Of a stretch of DNA of 37,007 bases, positions 16,505-24,310 are shown piece after piece (the stretch's first letter is position 1; every line of letters begins with the position of its first letter). The stretch is taken from the NCBI RefSeq assembly GCF_009898475.1, contig NZ_QURE01000009.1, positions 1 to 37,007 on the forward strand, given 5' to 3'. The notes under the pieces are model-generated. The model worked only from the letters and a program-made list of their open reading frames with translations. It did not search any database and was not told the origin of the DNA. The position numbers and the translations under genes were made by a program. The DNA is from Nitrososphaera sp. AFS (GTDB taxonomy: Archaea; Thermoproteota; Nitrososphaeria; Nitrososphaerales; Nitrososphaeraceae).

Positions 16505-17662
16505 TTAATCAGCGTACTCCTTAACTATATTTTTCAAATCCTTTAACGATACTCCCAACTTATTTGATTTATTGAGGTAGTACGCTGCCTTAACACTATT
16601 TGTAACTACTGAATCAAAGTCGGCTCGAGTAATTAGTGGTGTTAGGCAAGCACACGAATCACACATGAACTCCCCACCTGCGCGCTCAATTTGATCAGTT
16701 ACACCAAGCTGTTTGGCTTGATCATGAATCGCCCTTGCGCAGAATATTATACAACGTTTTTTTAGCTTTTTTCCCTGTATTAATTTTGTAAACAACTTCA
16801 GCTCATTTAATCCAAGCTGAGGGCTTCCTAAGACTATCAAGTCACCTGCATCTGCGGTATTAAGTTGTTCTTTAATCCCCAATAACTCCTCTTTCCCGCA
16901 AGAGATGATTTCTTGCTGTGTCCCGTCAACTTTAGTGAACATTCCACATGAACCAGATGTGCCCATCCCTGCAGAAAGAGCCTTTGCGTTTACTAGACTA
17001 ATATTTTCTTTACCCTCGCTGAATGCTACACAATTATCTTCGACCGAGTTTCCCACAAAAAAACCCAATAAGCCATAGTCTAATTCTGAAGTAAGATCGA
17101 AGTCTGTTTTGATTGCCACTTTCGCATGTCTGAAACTTTCGATTTGGAGGTTTGAGTATGGAGTTTTCCCCGTTATCGCACTTGCAAGAGAGCTTAAACC
17201 GCTCTCTCTATTAGAGAATAATCCCAAGATCGAGTTTGCAAAGATTGCTGCGCTACTCTCACCAAAGCTCACCGGGCTTCCGTTGTTAGGAATATCAAAA
17301 ATTTCGTATGGGATGCATGTAAATGAAGGGACTGCACCAAGCATCTCATATGATCTCATTATATCCATCTGCTTACTAATGAAACTATCAGGAATGTTGC
17401 CTAGCTTGTTCCTGTCAAAGCCTACAGGATTTACAGTGGTTCTTATTTTTACATGTGCGTTCTTGCTAAAACCTTCTAGGAAATTCATTCCACTATCTCC
17501 AATAGTGTTATAGTTCGCACCCGAAATATGAGCCCATTGCACCGGAACCAGCTTCTCTGCGTCTGTGGCTTCACCAATTGCGAGCAGGATTCGATATGCT
17601 GTAGATAATGATTCTCCACTTTCACCTCTTAACATATTTTCTTCCTCTCTAGTGAGTTCCAT
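16505..17662 (-). CDS. Phosphomevalonate dehydratase large subunit (aconitase X catalytic subunit)
   Basis: 385 residues, matching aconitase X catalytic subunits. Visible markers: HISGANYNTIGDSGMNFLE near residue 45, VNPVGFDR, CIPYEIFDIP, SFGESSAAIFANSILG, GTSGSCGMF and the Cys-rich MCDSCACLTPLI near 335-346, which supplies Fe-S and active-site cysteines. Acts in the cytoplasm with the small subunit downstream. ATG 17662 has a TATA-like AGTTATTAGAC about 27 bp upstream, so the operon starts here. It is divergent from hel308 (195 bp apart). Confidence 0.9.
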   Translation of the reverse strand: MELTREEENMLRGESGESLSTAYRILLAIGEATDAEKLVPVQWAHISGANYNTIGDSGMNFLEGFSKNAHVKIRTTVNPVGFDRNKLGNIPDSFISKQMDIMRSYEMLGAVPSFTCIPYEIFDIPNNGSPVSFGESSAAIFANSILGLFSNRESGLSSLASAITGKTPYSNLQIESFRHAKVAIKTDFDLTSELDYGLLGFFVGNSVEDNCVAFSEGKENISLVNAKALSAGMGTSGSCGMFTKVDGTQQEIISCGKEELLGIKEQLNTADAGDLIVLGSPQLGLNELKLFTKLIQGKKLKKRCIIFCARAIHDQAKQLGVTDQIERAGGEFMCDSCACLTPLITRADFDSVVTNSVKAAYYLNKSNKLGVSLKDLKNIVKEYAD

Positions 17663-17857
17663 TTGAGCACATTAGAGAGCAAGGTCTAATAACTATTTCA
17701 GAACACTACCTCTCACTTTAAAGGGCCACATATAACACGATTATCAATAAATCAATAAATCAACTAGCCGCAGAAAGAGTAAAGGTACCATTTAGTTGTT
17801 GGCCGCATTCTAGATGCATACAAATAAGTCTGTCAATCTAGTCAAAAGAGTTATGGG

Positions 17858-20014
17858 ATGAAGACAAGTGACTCTGTAAAAAACCTATTAGAGATATTGG
17901 GATATCCGTCTCTTTACCCGCCACAGCAACAAGCAATTGCTCATGGCTTGTTAGATGGAAAAAACTTGCTTATTACTACTCCAACTGCGAGTGGAAAGAC
18001 CCTGATTGCGATAATAGCATCCATCAAAGCATTTGAGGAAGGAAAGAAAGCGATTTACCTAACACCTCTACGCGCCTTGGCTGCAGAAAAGTACCATGAT
18101 TTCAGTATAATTAAGCAGTTAAATGGTCATGTCACGAATATCAATATTAAAATTGCTTCAAGCGATTTTAACTCTAGCCCCAAGAGATTAGGTGAGGCTG
18201 ACGTTCTAATTTTAACCAACGAAAAAATGGATTCACTCATCAGGCGTGATATAAGTTGGATATCTAACGTCGGCCTCTTCATAGTTGACGAAATTCATTT
18301 AATTGGTGACCAAGATCGCGGTCCAACACTCGAAATGCTGTTAGCAATCATCAGAAAAATCAGTCCAAGGGCTCAAATTCTTGCACTAAGCGCAACTGTA
18401 TCAAATTCTGAAGAAATCGCAGATTGGCTACGCTGCGATCTGGTACATACTAACTGGAGACCAACGCAGCTATTGGAGGGAGTTTATGAAGGAGGCACTA
18501 CTGTGCGAATGAACGGTGGGAATAAGATCAAAATTCCGGGCTATTCCAATGCTGCTTTAGAAATCGCAGTGGACTCCATCCAGAATGGCGGTCAGTCATT
18601 GATCTTTGCGTCGACCCGGAAACGAGCCTATTCGCTGGCACTCAAAGCTACTGAAATAGTGTATAAATTCCTCAATAAAATGGAAAAGGAGAAGGCTATC
18701 AGGGCTGGTAGACAAATAAGGGCTAAAGGCGAGGACGTTGAACTAACCGCTAATCTTTCTGAAGTAGTTTTCAAAGGGGTAGCATTCCATCACGCTGGCC
18801 TAGGTACATCCGCTAGAGAGATAGTAGAACAAGCCTTTAAACAGGGGATTGTCAAGTTATTGGTTGCTACACCCACGCTGGCTGCGGGAGTCAATCTACC
18901 TGCTAGAAGAGTAGTCATTTCAGGCATCTTGCGATATAATTCAGATGCTGGAACAAATTTACCAATTAGCATTTTAGAATACAAACAATTGTGCGGTAGA
19001 GCAGGGAGACCAAAGTACGACGATATTGGAGAAGCAATAATTGTTGGGGAAAATGGACTGAGCCCAACAGAGCTTTACGAGCACTATATACTAGGTGAGC
19101 CAGAACCAGTTCAGTCTCAGTTAATGAACGAAAGGGCTTTGAGGATATACACCTTGAGTATTATCTCTACAATTCCCGGATTGAAGCTAGAAGAAATTTA
19201 CACCATATTTGGTAAAACCCTTTCTGGCCAACAACATAATAAAACAATCATGAAAAGAAAAATTGATTCTACTCTACACTACCTTGAGGTTGAGGATTTA
19301 GTCAAATCAAAGAATGACAGGTATATTCCTACTAATTTCGGGAGGCAATCATCACTATTATACATTGATCCGCTTACGGCAGTAGAGTTCAAAAAAGCGA
19401 TTGCCATGAGCACCCAATTCAAGCCAATTTCAGAAGATGGAGTTAGAATCCATACTCTGGCCTTCCTACAGCTAATATCGAGTTGTACTGATTTCTATCC
19501 TAAACTTCCTATGCGAAAGAGGGACTATGAGCTAATCACAACCTATGAAAACCAAATGAATGGATTATCCTGTGAGATTGGAGATTTTGAATATACCAGG
19601 AGCCTACTTGCACTATACGAATGGATCCACGAGGCCAGTGACCGTAACTTGAGTAATAGATTATCAATTGAGCCTGGCGACATGCATCGAATTGTAGAAA
19701 ATGCGGGTTGGCTGGCAAGAGCGTTATATCAAGTTTCGAAGTTACTTAGGCGTGGAGACCTATTGAAAGAACTGAGTGAGCTTCAAATTAGGATAAAATT
19801 CGGTATAAAAAATGAACTGATCCCACTCGTGAGGTTAAAAGGAATTGGGCGGGTAAGGGCCCGCGCGTTATATGATGCAGGATTCTTAGACTTGAAGATG
19901 GTTGCTGAGGCGCCTGAGGCAAAGTTATCCAGCGTCTCAAAAATTGGGCCTAATTTGGCAAAGAGGTTGAAGGAACAGCTTAAGAAAGAGCCATTTTTAA
20001 CCTCTTCCGCTTAG
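17858..20014 (+). CDS. hel308: ATP-dependent DNA helicase Hel308
   Basis: 718 residues, the normal size. Superfamily 2 motifs: Q-motif (YPPQQQAIAHG), Walker A TPTASGKT (41-48), TPLRALAAEK, DEIH (VDEIHLIGD), LSATVSN, HHAGL, LVATPTLAAGVNLPARRV and QLCGRAGRP. A winged helix and ratchet domain follow, and the C-terminus has a helix-hairpin-helix pair (RLKGIGRVRARALYDAGF, SVSKIGPNLAKRL). Hel308 unwinds lagging strands at stalled replication forks (3' to 5'). No clear PCNA-binding box ends the protein (last residues LTSSA). Single-gene promoter; the GlcNAc-1-P transferase follows 49 bp later with its own TATA box. Confidence 0.93.
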   Translation: MKTSDSVKNLLEILGYPSLYPPQQQAIAHGLLDGKNLLITTPTASGKTLIAIIASIKAFEEGKKAIYLTPLRALAAEKYHDFSIIKQLNGHVTNINIKIASSDFNSSPKRLGEADVLILTNEKMDSLIRRDISWISNVGLFIVDEIHLIGDQDRGPTLEMLLAIIRKISPRAQILALSATVSNSEEIADWLRCDLVHTNWRPTQLLEGVYEGGTTVRMNGGNKIKIPGYSNAALEIAVDSIQNGGQSLIFASTRKRAYSLALKATEIVYKFLNKMEKEKAIRAGRQIRAKGEDVELTANLSEVVFKGVAFHHAGLGTSAREIVEQAFKQGIVKLLVATPTLAAGVNLPARRVVISGILRYNSDAGTNLPISILEYKQLCGRAGRPKYDDIGEAIIVGENGLSPTELYEHYILGEPEPVQSQLMNERALRIYTLSIISTIPGLKLEEIYTIFGKTLSGQQHNKTIMKRKIDSTLHYLEVEDLVKSKNDRYIPTNFGRQSSLLYIDPLTAVEFKKAIAMSTQFKPISEDGVRIHTLAFLQLISSCTDFYPKLPMRKRDYELITTYENQMNGLSCEIGDFEYTRSLLALYEWIHEASDRNLSNRLSIEPGDMHRIVENAGWLARALYQVSKLLRRGDLLKELSELQIRIKFGIKNELIPLVRLKGIGRVRARALYDAGFLDLKMVAEAPEAKLSSVSKIGPNLAKRLKEQLKKEPFLTSSA

Positions 20015-20033
20015 GCCCCCGTTCAGAAATTGT

Positions 20034-20044
20034 AATTTTATAAG
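20034..20044 (+). promoter_or_regulatory. TATA box of the GlcNAc-1-phosphate transferase gene
   Basis: AATTTTATAAG, centred 25 bp before ATG 20064: leaderless spacing, showing the gene is not just a read-through partner of hel308. Confidence 0.6.
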
Positions 20045-20063
20045 CAAGTAGATCCACGATTTT

Positions 20064-21107
20064 ATGGGATTAATGATAGATCTTTCATTTGGGAACTATT
20101 TTTTCTATGGAGTAGTGGTAACTCTCATTTCGTTTCTCTCTGTGTACTTACTGACACCTAGGTTAATCACCTTGCTGGTCTCGAAAGGATTTGTAGTACA
20201 AGACTACCATAAGCCTGGCAAGCCTCGGATCCCAAGACCTGCTGGTCCAGTTTTGCTCCTTGGCCTAGTGGGTGCTGAAGTTTTTCTTTACTTGTTCACT
20301 CTAAATGCCCAAATTCTAGCTATTTTGCTTACTTCGGTTATTGCATTTTTAGTTGGGTGGATCGACGATAGGAAGGTTATGCCAGGTTTTTTCAAGCCCG
20401 TAGCCCTCATTCTTGCAGCTATTCCATTGGTTGTTCTTGGGGCTCATGGGACACATTTGAATCTTATATTCGGAGATGCGTCAATCCCTCTCTTGTATAT
20501 ACCCCTTATATTCATCATAATTCCAGTTGCAGGTAACACCATCAATTCTATCGACGTTTTGAATGGAGTTGCTAGCGAGGCAGTTATTACGGCTACCATA
20601 CCGCTTTTGGTGTCTATTGCTGTTTTCGGTAATACCATCGTCTTTATTGGTGGGCTTTCTCTTTTTTTTGGAATGATAGCATTTTATAAATACCATAGGT
20701 TTCCTAGTAAAATTTTTCCAGGAGATTCTGGGACATTATTGATTGGAGCCATGTACGGTGCGCTTGCAATCGCGGGTAGTTCTGAAATAATTGGAGTTAT
20801 AGCATTGCTCCCTTCAGTTATGAATTCATTTTTGTTTCTTAATAGCGTGAAGAAGATAGTTGAGCATAGGGAAATCAAATCTCGCCCTACCATACTGATG
20901 GAAGATTTCAGACTAATGGCTTCAAGAGATAAACATGCACCTACAACTTTATTGAGGCTAATCCTAGCGGATGGTCCTCTATCCGAGGAAGGAGTTGGCA
21001 AGAGGATATTGCAATTAGCAATTTACAGCTCATTGTTAGCACTTTTAACGATAGGCATACAATATTATTTTCTGTCAGGTGTCAAACATACGATCCTATT
21101 TCCTTGA
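20064..21107 (+). CDS. UDP-GlcNAc (sugar) 1-phosphate transferase, Alg7/MraY/WecA superfamily
   Basis: 347 residues with about ten hydrophobic membrane segments. Superfamily motifs are present: the DDR triad (101-103, GWIDDRK), NTINSIDVLNG (158-168) and PGDSGT (219-224), which bind Mg2+ and the lipid phosphate. A cytoplasmic loop HREIKSRPT...SRDKHAPTTLLR near the C-terminus resembles that of eukaryotic/archaeal GPT rather than bacterial MraY. Role: moving sugar-1-phosphate (most likely GlcNAc-1-P) from UDP to a dolichyl phosphate, the first step of N-glycan precursor assembly. ATG 20064 is chosen over ATG 20073 from the TATA spacing. Confidence 0.88.
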   Translation: MGLMIDLSFGNYFFYGVVVTLISFLSVYLLTPRLITLLVSKGFVVQDYHKPGKPRIPRPAGPVLLLGLVGAEVFLYLFTLNAQILAILLTSVIAFLVGWIDDRKVMPGFFKPVALILAAIPLVVLGAHGTHLNLIFGDASIPLLYIPLIFIIIPVAGNTINSIDVLNGVASEAVITATIPLLVSIAVFGNTIVFIGGLSLFFGMIAFYKYHRFPSKIFPGDSGTLLIGAMYGALAIAGSSEIIGVIALLPSVMNSFLFLNSVKKIVEHREIKSRPTILMEDFRLMASRDKHAPTTLLRLILADGPLSEEGVGKRILQLAIYSSLLALLTIGIQYYFLSGVKHTILFP

Positions 21108-21294
21108 ATGGAACGTTGTCAAGGCTTATTATTGCTGTGTACCTCAAGGAATTGCCCCGTCTTTGCGTACTTGCGTCTATTCTACCTTACAACCGGTTTA
21201 GACGTCCCAATCACTAGCAGACTTTTTTTCTAGATGAGTAGCTTTATGCTACATGACTGCAGGATAAATTCATTCACAGACCATATCACACCAA

Positions 21295-21519
21295 CTAATC
21301 CTTATCAGCTCTGTAAACATATCGAATATCAGAAATGCCTCGAGTTTCAAGGAATGACCAAACTTTTCCACATATCGTACAGCATATAGATCTTTCCTTT
21401 ATGGAATACTGAAGCTCAAAGTGACTACAACGGATTTGATGATTTCGCTTCAGCGCCTCCATTTCTCTTAGGAAGCTGATATTTCTTGTTGGGTTTTCAG
21501 CCACTACAAACACATACAT
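21295..21519 (-). CDS. Possible small Cys/His protein, unknown function
   Basis: 74 residues from ATG 21519. C31-x-H33 (RCSHFE) and C46/C47-x2-C50 (ICCTICGKVW) could bind one zinc. A TATA-like TTTTTTATCC at 21524-21533 would start transcription near 21501, inside this frame, so the true start may be GTG 21504 or ATG 21462, giving about 55-69 residues with all the cysteines. Not a known family; no neighbour suggests a role. Confidence 0.45.
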   Translation of the reverse strand: MYVFVVAENPTRNISFLREMEALKRNHQIRCSHFELQYSIKERSICCTICGKVWSFLETRGISDIRYVYRADKD

Positions 21520-21917
21520 TGAAGGATAAAAAACCCTTGCTTGTAATTTCTATCATCAAGTGAATCTGTAATTCAAGTAGTCATAACGTAATCATGAATT
21601 TTGTTGACACTAAGTACACTTACAGGTTGTTGTACTGGACTCGCCGACATAGGAACTAGTGTCAGGCAGTAATGAAAGGATTGGTAAGTTGCGTAACTGA
21701 GAGTATAACTTCTAGAAGTTCTTGTCTGATCTTCGATTGATACAATTATACTCCTCTTCTGTAAGACGCTGTTATTGAAACTAGTCGAAGACAGCATACC
21801 CACCTCAACGAATTTAAATTGGTAAAACAGGAGGGGATGTAAACTTATCTAAAATATATTCAATGCCAATATATTATTATATGATGTAACAAATTATAGA
21901 GAGCTGGTTAGCAATAA
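21520..21917. other. Intergenic, 398 bp
   Basis: AT-rich spacer holding the divergent promoters. A 76-codon minus-strand ORF (21573-21803) is Ser/Thr/Val-rich with no motif, and I do not call it. TATA-like runs occur at 21868-21884 before the genes at 21918 and 22113. Confidence 0.45.
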
Positions 21918-22100
21918 ATGGGCCGCATCCGACAAATGGAAATTTCAGCATTTAAGTATCTCAGTACTAATATTCCTATGAATGATTTTATGGATATAAC
22001 TTTTCAGCATTTTCCATTATACAATGAACATCAATATTCGGTTGCTCTTGCTGTGATGTCCAACGATATGACGATATCGAACCGTTTGGACAAAAGGTAG
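21918..22100 (+). CDS. Possible short leader ORF before an HTH gene
   Basis: 60 codons, ATG 21918, ending 12 bp before the HTH gene at 22113. A TATA-like TATATTATTATAT at about 21870-21884 would start transcription near 21905, just before this ATG. The peptide has no recognised motif. It may be a small protein or a leader that sets translation of the HTH gene, or chance. Confidence 0.35.
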   Translation: MGRIRQMEISAFKYLSTNIPMNDFMDITFQHFPLYNEHQYSVALAVMSNDMTISNRLDKR

Positions 22101-22112
22101 AGATGTGAGAGC

Positions 22113-22658
22113 ATGCTTAATACGAATCCTGATTCCAATAATATTGCTAATGTTAGTGTATCTGTATCGATCTCAGACATAAATGTACAATTTAGTGGTA
22201 GCCCTGAGTCTGTCCTAACATCGGTTATTGGGTTTATAACAAAGCAGGTTCCCTCTATTGACCTTGCCAGAAAGATCTCGCTGAATTACTCTGTCACAGA
22301 GCTCATCGATTTATTTTCTAACTTTATAAAAATAACTCCGGAGGGACCGAGAGTAATTATGGGACAACAAGAAACTGGAAATAAGAAACTATCAGACAAA
22401 GAAGTTGTTGCCCTACAATTAGTAGCTACAAAAATAGCCAAGGACCTCGGCAAATTGTCGTACGAAGGGTTGCCTTTATCTGAAATTCAAGCAGCAACAG
22501 CCTTAAATCCAAAGTCTGTTAGTTCAAGGCTTTCAGAGCTAGTAAAGATTGGACATGTGATGCGGGATGACGTTTCTGATGCAAATGAATCTGTAATTTA
22601 TAAAATAACCACGACTGGCAGTCACTGGTTAAAATCTGTGCTGGCAAAGAGAAAGTGA
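22113..22658 (+). CDS. HTH transcription regulator with N-terminal sensor-like domain
   Basis: 181 residues. Residues about 14-75 alternate beta strands and helix (VSVSVSISDINVQFSGSPES, then VIGFITKQVP), followed by a segment to about 95. The C-terminal half is a winged helix (LPLSEIQAATALNPKSVSSR, LSELVKIGHV, IYKITTTGSHWL). Family not named. The neighbour at 22671-23177, convergent, has the same general plan (short beta-beta-alpha N-terminus, linker, winged helix). ATG 22113 is preceded by a purine-rich GGTAGAGATGTGAGAG that may serve as ribosome binding site. Its relation to nurA-herA downstream is by position only. Confidence 0.75.
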   Translation: MLNTNPDSNNIANVSVSVSISDINVQFSGSPESVLTSVIGFITKQVPSIDLARKISLNYSVTELIDLFSNFIKITPEGPRVIMGQQETGNKKLSDKEVVALQLVATKIAKDLGKLSYEGLPLSEIQAATALNPKSVSSRLSELVKIGHVMRDDVSDANESVIYKITTTGSHWLKSVLAKRK

Positions 22659-22670
22659 AATCGAACCTAT

Positions 22671-23177
22671 CTAAGAAGAATCATGTGGGGGTCTTTTTTG
22701 TATGTATTGGTAATTTCTCATAGTGCCGTTTCTAGCAAGGATATTTTCTCTCACCATATCTGTTAGAGAATGAGAAACTGCTGTCCTATCGTAGTTAAAG
22801 CCGCGCCTGGACATCTCTAGATGGACCTCACCTAGATGTTTTTCAGTGCCGAAGTAACCTTCAGACCAAAGATCTTCCAGAAGAGCCCTACAGGTCATCC
22901 CTGCCTTTTGTGTCATCCTAGTACGAAGAACTGCTGAATTTGTAGATGCTTTTACAGTATCGCGAGTTGAATTAACCTCATTGGCCAACGTATTGACTCT
23001 TTCTTTTAGTTCTTCAATCTTAGTATTCAGATCTGAGTTAATGATAATCGAGGTATCCATGCCTGAGAGCACATTTTCTACTACCTCCTTCACTTTTTGT
23101 TCGGTACATGTGATTTCTACTTCCCAATCGTGATATTTTAGCCTAATTTTTGCTTCGGGATGCAAGGATTCATTCAT
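22671..23177 (-). CDS. Coiled-coil winged-helix DNA-binding protein
   Basis: 168 residues. An N-terminal strand-strand-helix unit (AKIRLKYHDWEVEITCTEQK, then VKEVVENVLSG), a coiled coil at about 45-80 (LNTKIEELKERVNTLANEVN) and a C-terminal winged helix (CRALLEDLWSEGYFGTEKHL, RRGFNYDRTAVSHSLTDMVR, ENILARNG) are visible. The C-terminal part resembles archaeal HTH domains that bind inverted repeats as dimers; the coiled coil would supply the dimer. It is transcribed divergently from nurA-herA, and the space between (23178-23278) carries repeated inverted motifs, so it is the best candidate repressor of both sides. ATG 23177; TATA-like GTTTATG near 23214. Confidence 0.75.
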   Translation of the reverse strand: MNESLHPEAKIRLKYHDWEVEITCTEQKVKEVVENVLSGMDTSIIINSDLNTKIEELKERVNTLANEVNSTRDTVKASTNSAVLRTRMTQKAGMTCRALLEDLWSEGYFGTEKHLGEVHLEMSRRGFNYDRTAVSHSLTDMVRENILARNGTMRNYQYIQKRPPHDSS

Positions 23178-23220
23178 TCACGGTTACTTTAACGAAGAAA
23201 TTTTCTGTCACATAAACTTG

Positions 23221-23231
23221 TTGCTGAGCAA
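23221..23231. promoter_or_regulatory. Inverted repeat TTGCTGAGCAA in the nurA/HTH promoter
   Basis: TTGCT and AGCAA around a central G, 24 bp left of the first TGTTG repeat. It is weaker support than the two TGTTG-type sites, and is adjacent to the TATA-like GTTTATG of the HTH gene. Confidence 0.3.
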
Positions 23232-23244
23232 GCCCATCATGGCC

Positions 23245-23258
23245 ATGTTGCACAACAT
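23245..23258. promoter_or_regulatory. Operator-like inverted repeat, copy 1 (TGTTGNNCAACA)
   Basis: ATGTTG-CA-CAACAT, a perfect inverted repeat with a 2-bp centre. The same core recurs 34 bp downstream. Likely binding site for a dimeric regulator. Confidence 0.55.
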
Positions 23259-23278
23259 TAATAACTAAGCATGTTATA

Positions 23279-24310
23279 TTGTTGAACAACATGAATATGC
23301 AATTAAATTCAGAATTCAACTGGACAGATATCAGTTGTGGACTTGGTGAATCTATTGGTAGGAGCCAATTTGCCGATCTGCATAATGTTCTTAATGGAAA
23401 AAAAATCATTTTTACTTGTTTTAAAAAGAATCACGTTCCAGTTGGTGGGTGGGGGCTTGATTCGAATCAAAAACAATCAATAAGAACGATTACACCTGTC
23501 AGAGAGATTTCCCCCGTAGCTGCAGTCGACTCTAGCAGTATCACCTTAGCTGAAACTGAAGATGGTGTAATTTATGCGGCCAAATGTGGAATTGCATTCG
23601 CTCTAAACGGTGAATCTACTATGCATCTCAAAGTTGGTCCAATTTTATTTTATTTAAATGATCAAACTCTTAAAGAATCCACACTTGATTATAGGCTTGC
23701 AAGGTTAATCCTATCCGATCAAGAATCAGCTAACAGGATGATTAGATTACGAGTTGAAAGATCAGTACAAATTAAAATATCAAACCAACTTGCAAGATCC
23801 ATAATTTTAATCGACGGAGCATTGAGAACTTCGCCATATGAGACTACGAATCAAAACATTGCAGCCTTGACAGAAATGTGCTTGATTAGAAATAATACCT
23901 TGATCGGAATAAGCAAGAATACATCATTTAAAGCTCTAAGCAGAATATCGATGCCACTAGCCAAAACCAAAGGAACGGTCTATTCAGATGTTGGAATGAT
24001 AATTCAAAGCTTAAGTAGAAATTCAATGGGTAAAAACCTACTAGTGAAACTGGGAGATGGGCCAGGGCCTGTTCTGAGGGCTGACATAGTTTGTGCTAGT
24101 GGGAATTTAGAAGCTTCATTTGGCAAATTCATAGCCAACGATTCAATGGCTGGAGGTTACCCCGAGACCTTAAGACTTGCACATCATATTTCTACTTTTA
24201 CGAACACAGAGATTTCATGCTTAAGAAGCTATCTCATGAACAATTATAATCTGGAAGAGCTACATACAGAAGATATTCGTAAGACTTTATTGGGCTCGAT
24301 ACCGGCATGA
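23279..24310 (+). CDS. nurA: NurA 5'-3' nuclease
   Basis: 343 residues from TTG 23279; ATG 23291 or 23297 (protein start MQLNSEFNWTD) are plausible alternatives. NurA-domain motifs: AAVDSSSI with its metal-binding Asp near residue 82, a central strand SIILIDGAL with a second Asp near 176, and RADIVCA near the C-terminus. NurA digests 5' strands at double-strand breaks in a complex with the HerA hexamer, giving 3' overhangs for RadA. Its last bases overlap herA by ATGA (24307-24310), so the two are co-translated. Mre11-Rad50, the usual partners, are not in this window. Confidence 0.88.
   Translation: MLNNMNMQLNSEFNWTDISCGLGESIGRSQFADLHNVLNGKKIIFTCFKKNHVPVGGWGLDSNQKQSIRTITPVREISPVAAVDSSSITLAETEDGVIYAAKCGIAFALNGESTMHLKVGPILFYLNDQTLKESTLDYRLARLILSDQESANRMIRLRVERSVQIKISNQLARSIILIDGALRTSPYETTNQNIAALTEMCLIRNNTLIGISKNTSFKALSRISMPLAKTKGTVYSDVGMIIQSLSRNSMGKNLLVKLGDGPGPVLRADIVCASGNLEASFGKFIANDSMAGGYPETLRLAHHISTFTNTEISCLRSYLMNNYNLEELHTEDIRKTLLGSIPA
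23280..23291. promoter_or_regulatory. Operator-like inverted repeat, copy 2 (TGTTGNNCAACA)
   Basis: TGTTG-AA-CAACA overlaps the nurA start region and lies just after a TATA-like TTATAT (23274-23279), where a bound protein would block transcription or translation of nurA-herA. Confidence 0.55.

Noticed and set aside
21573-21803. 76-codon minus-strand ORF
   Set aside because: Ser/Thr/Val-rich without motifs or conserved-looking segments; no supporting promoter.
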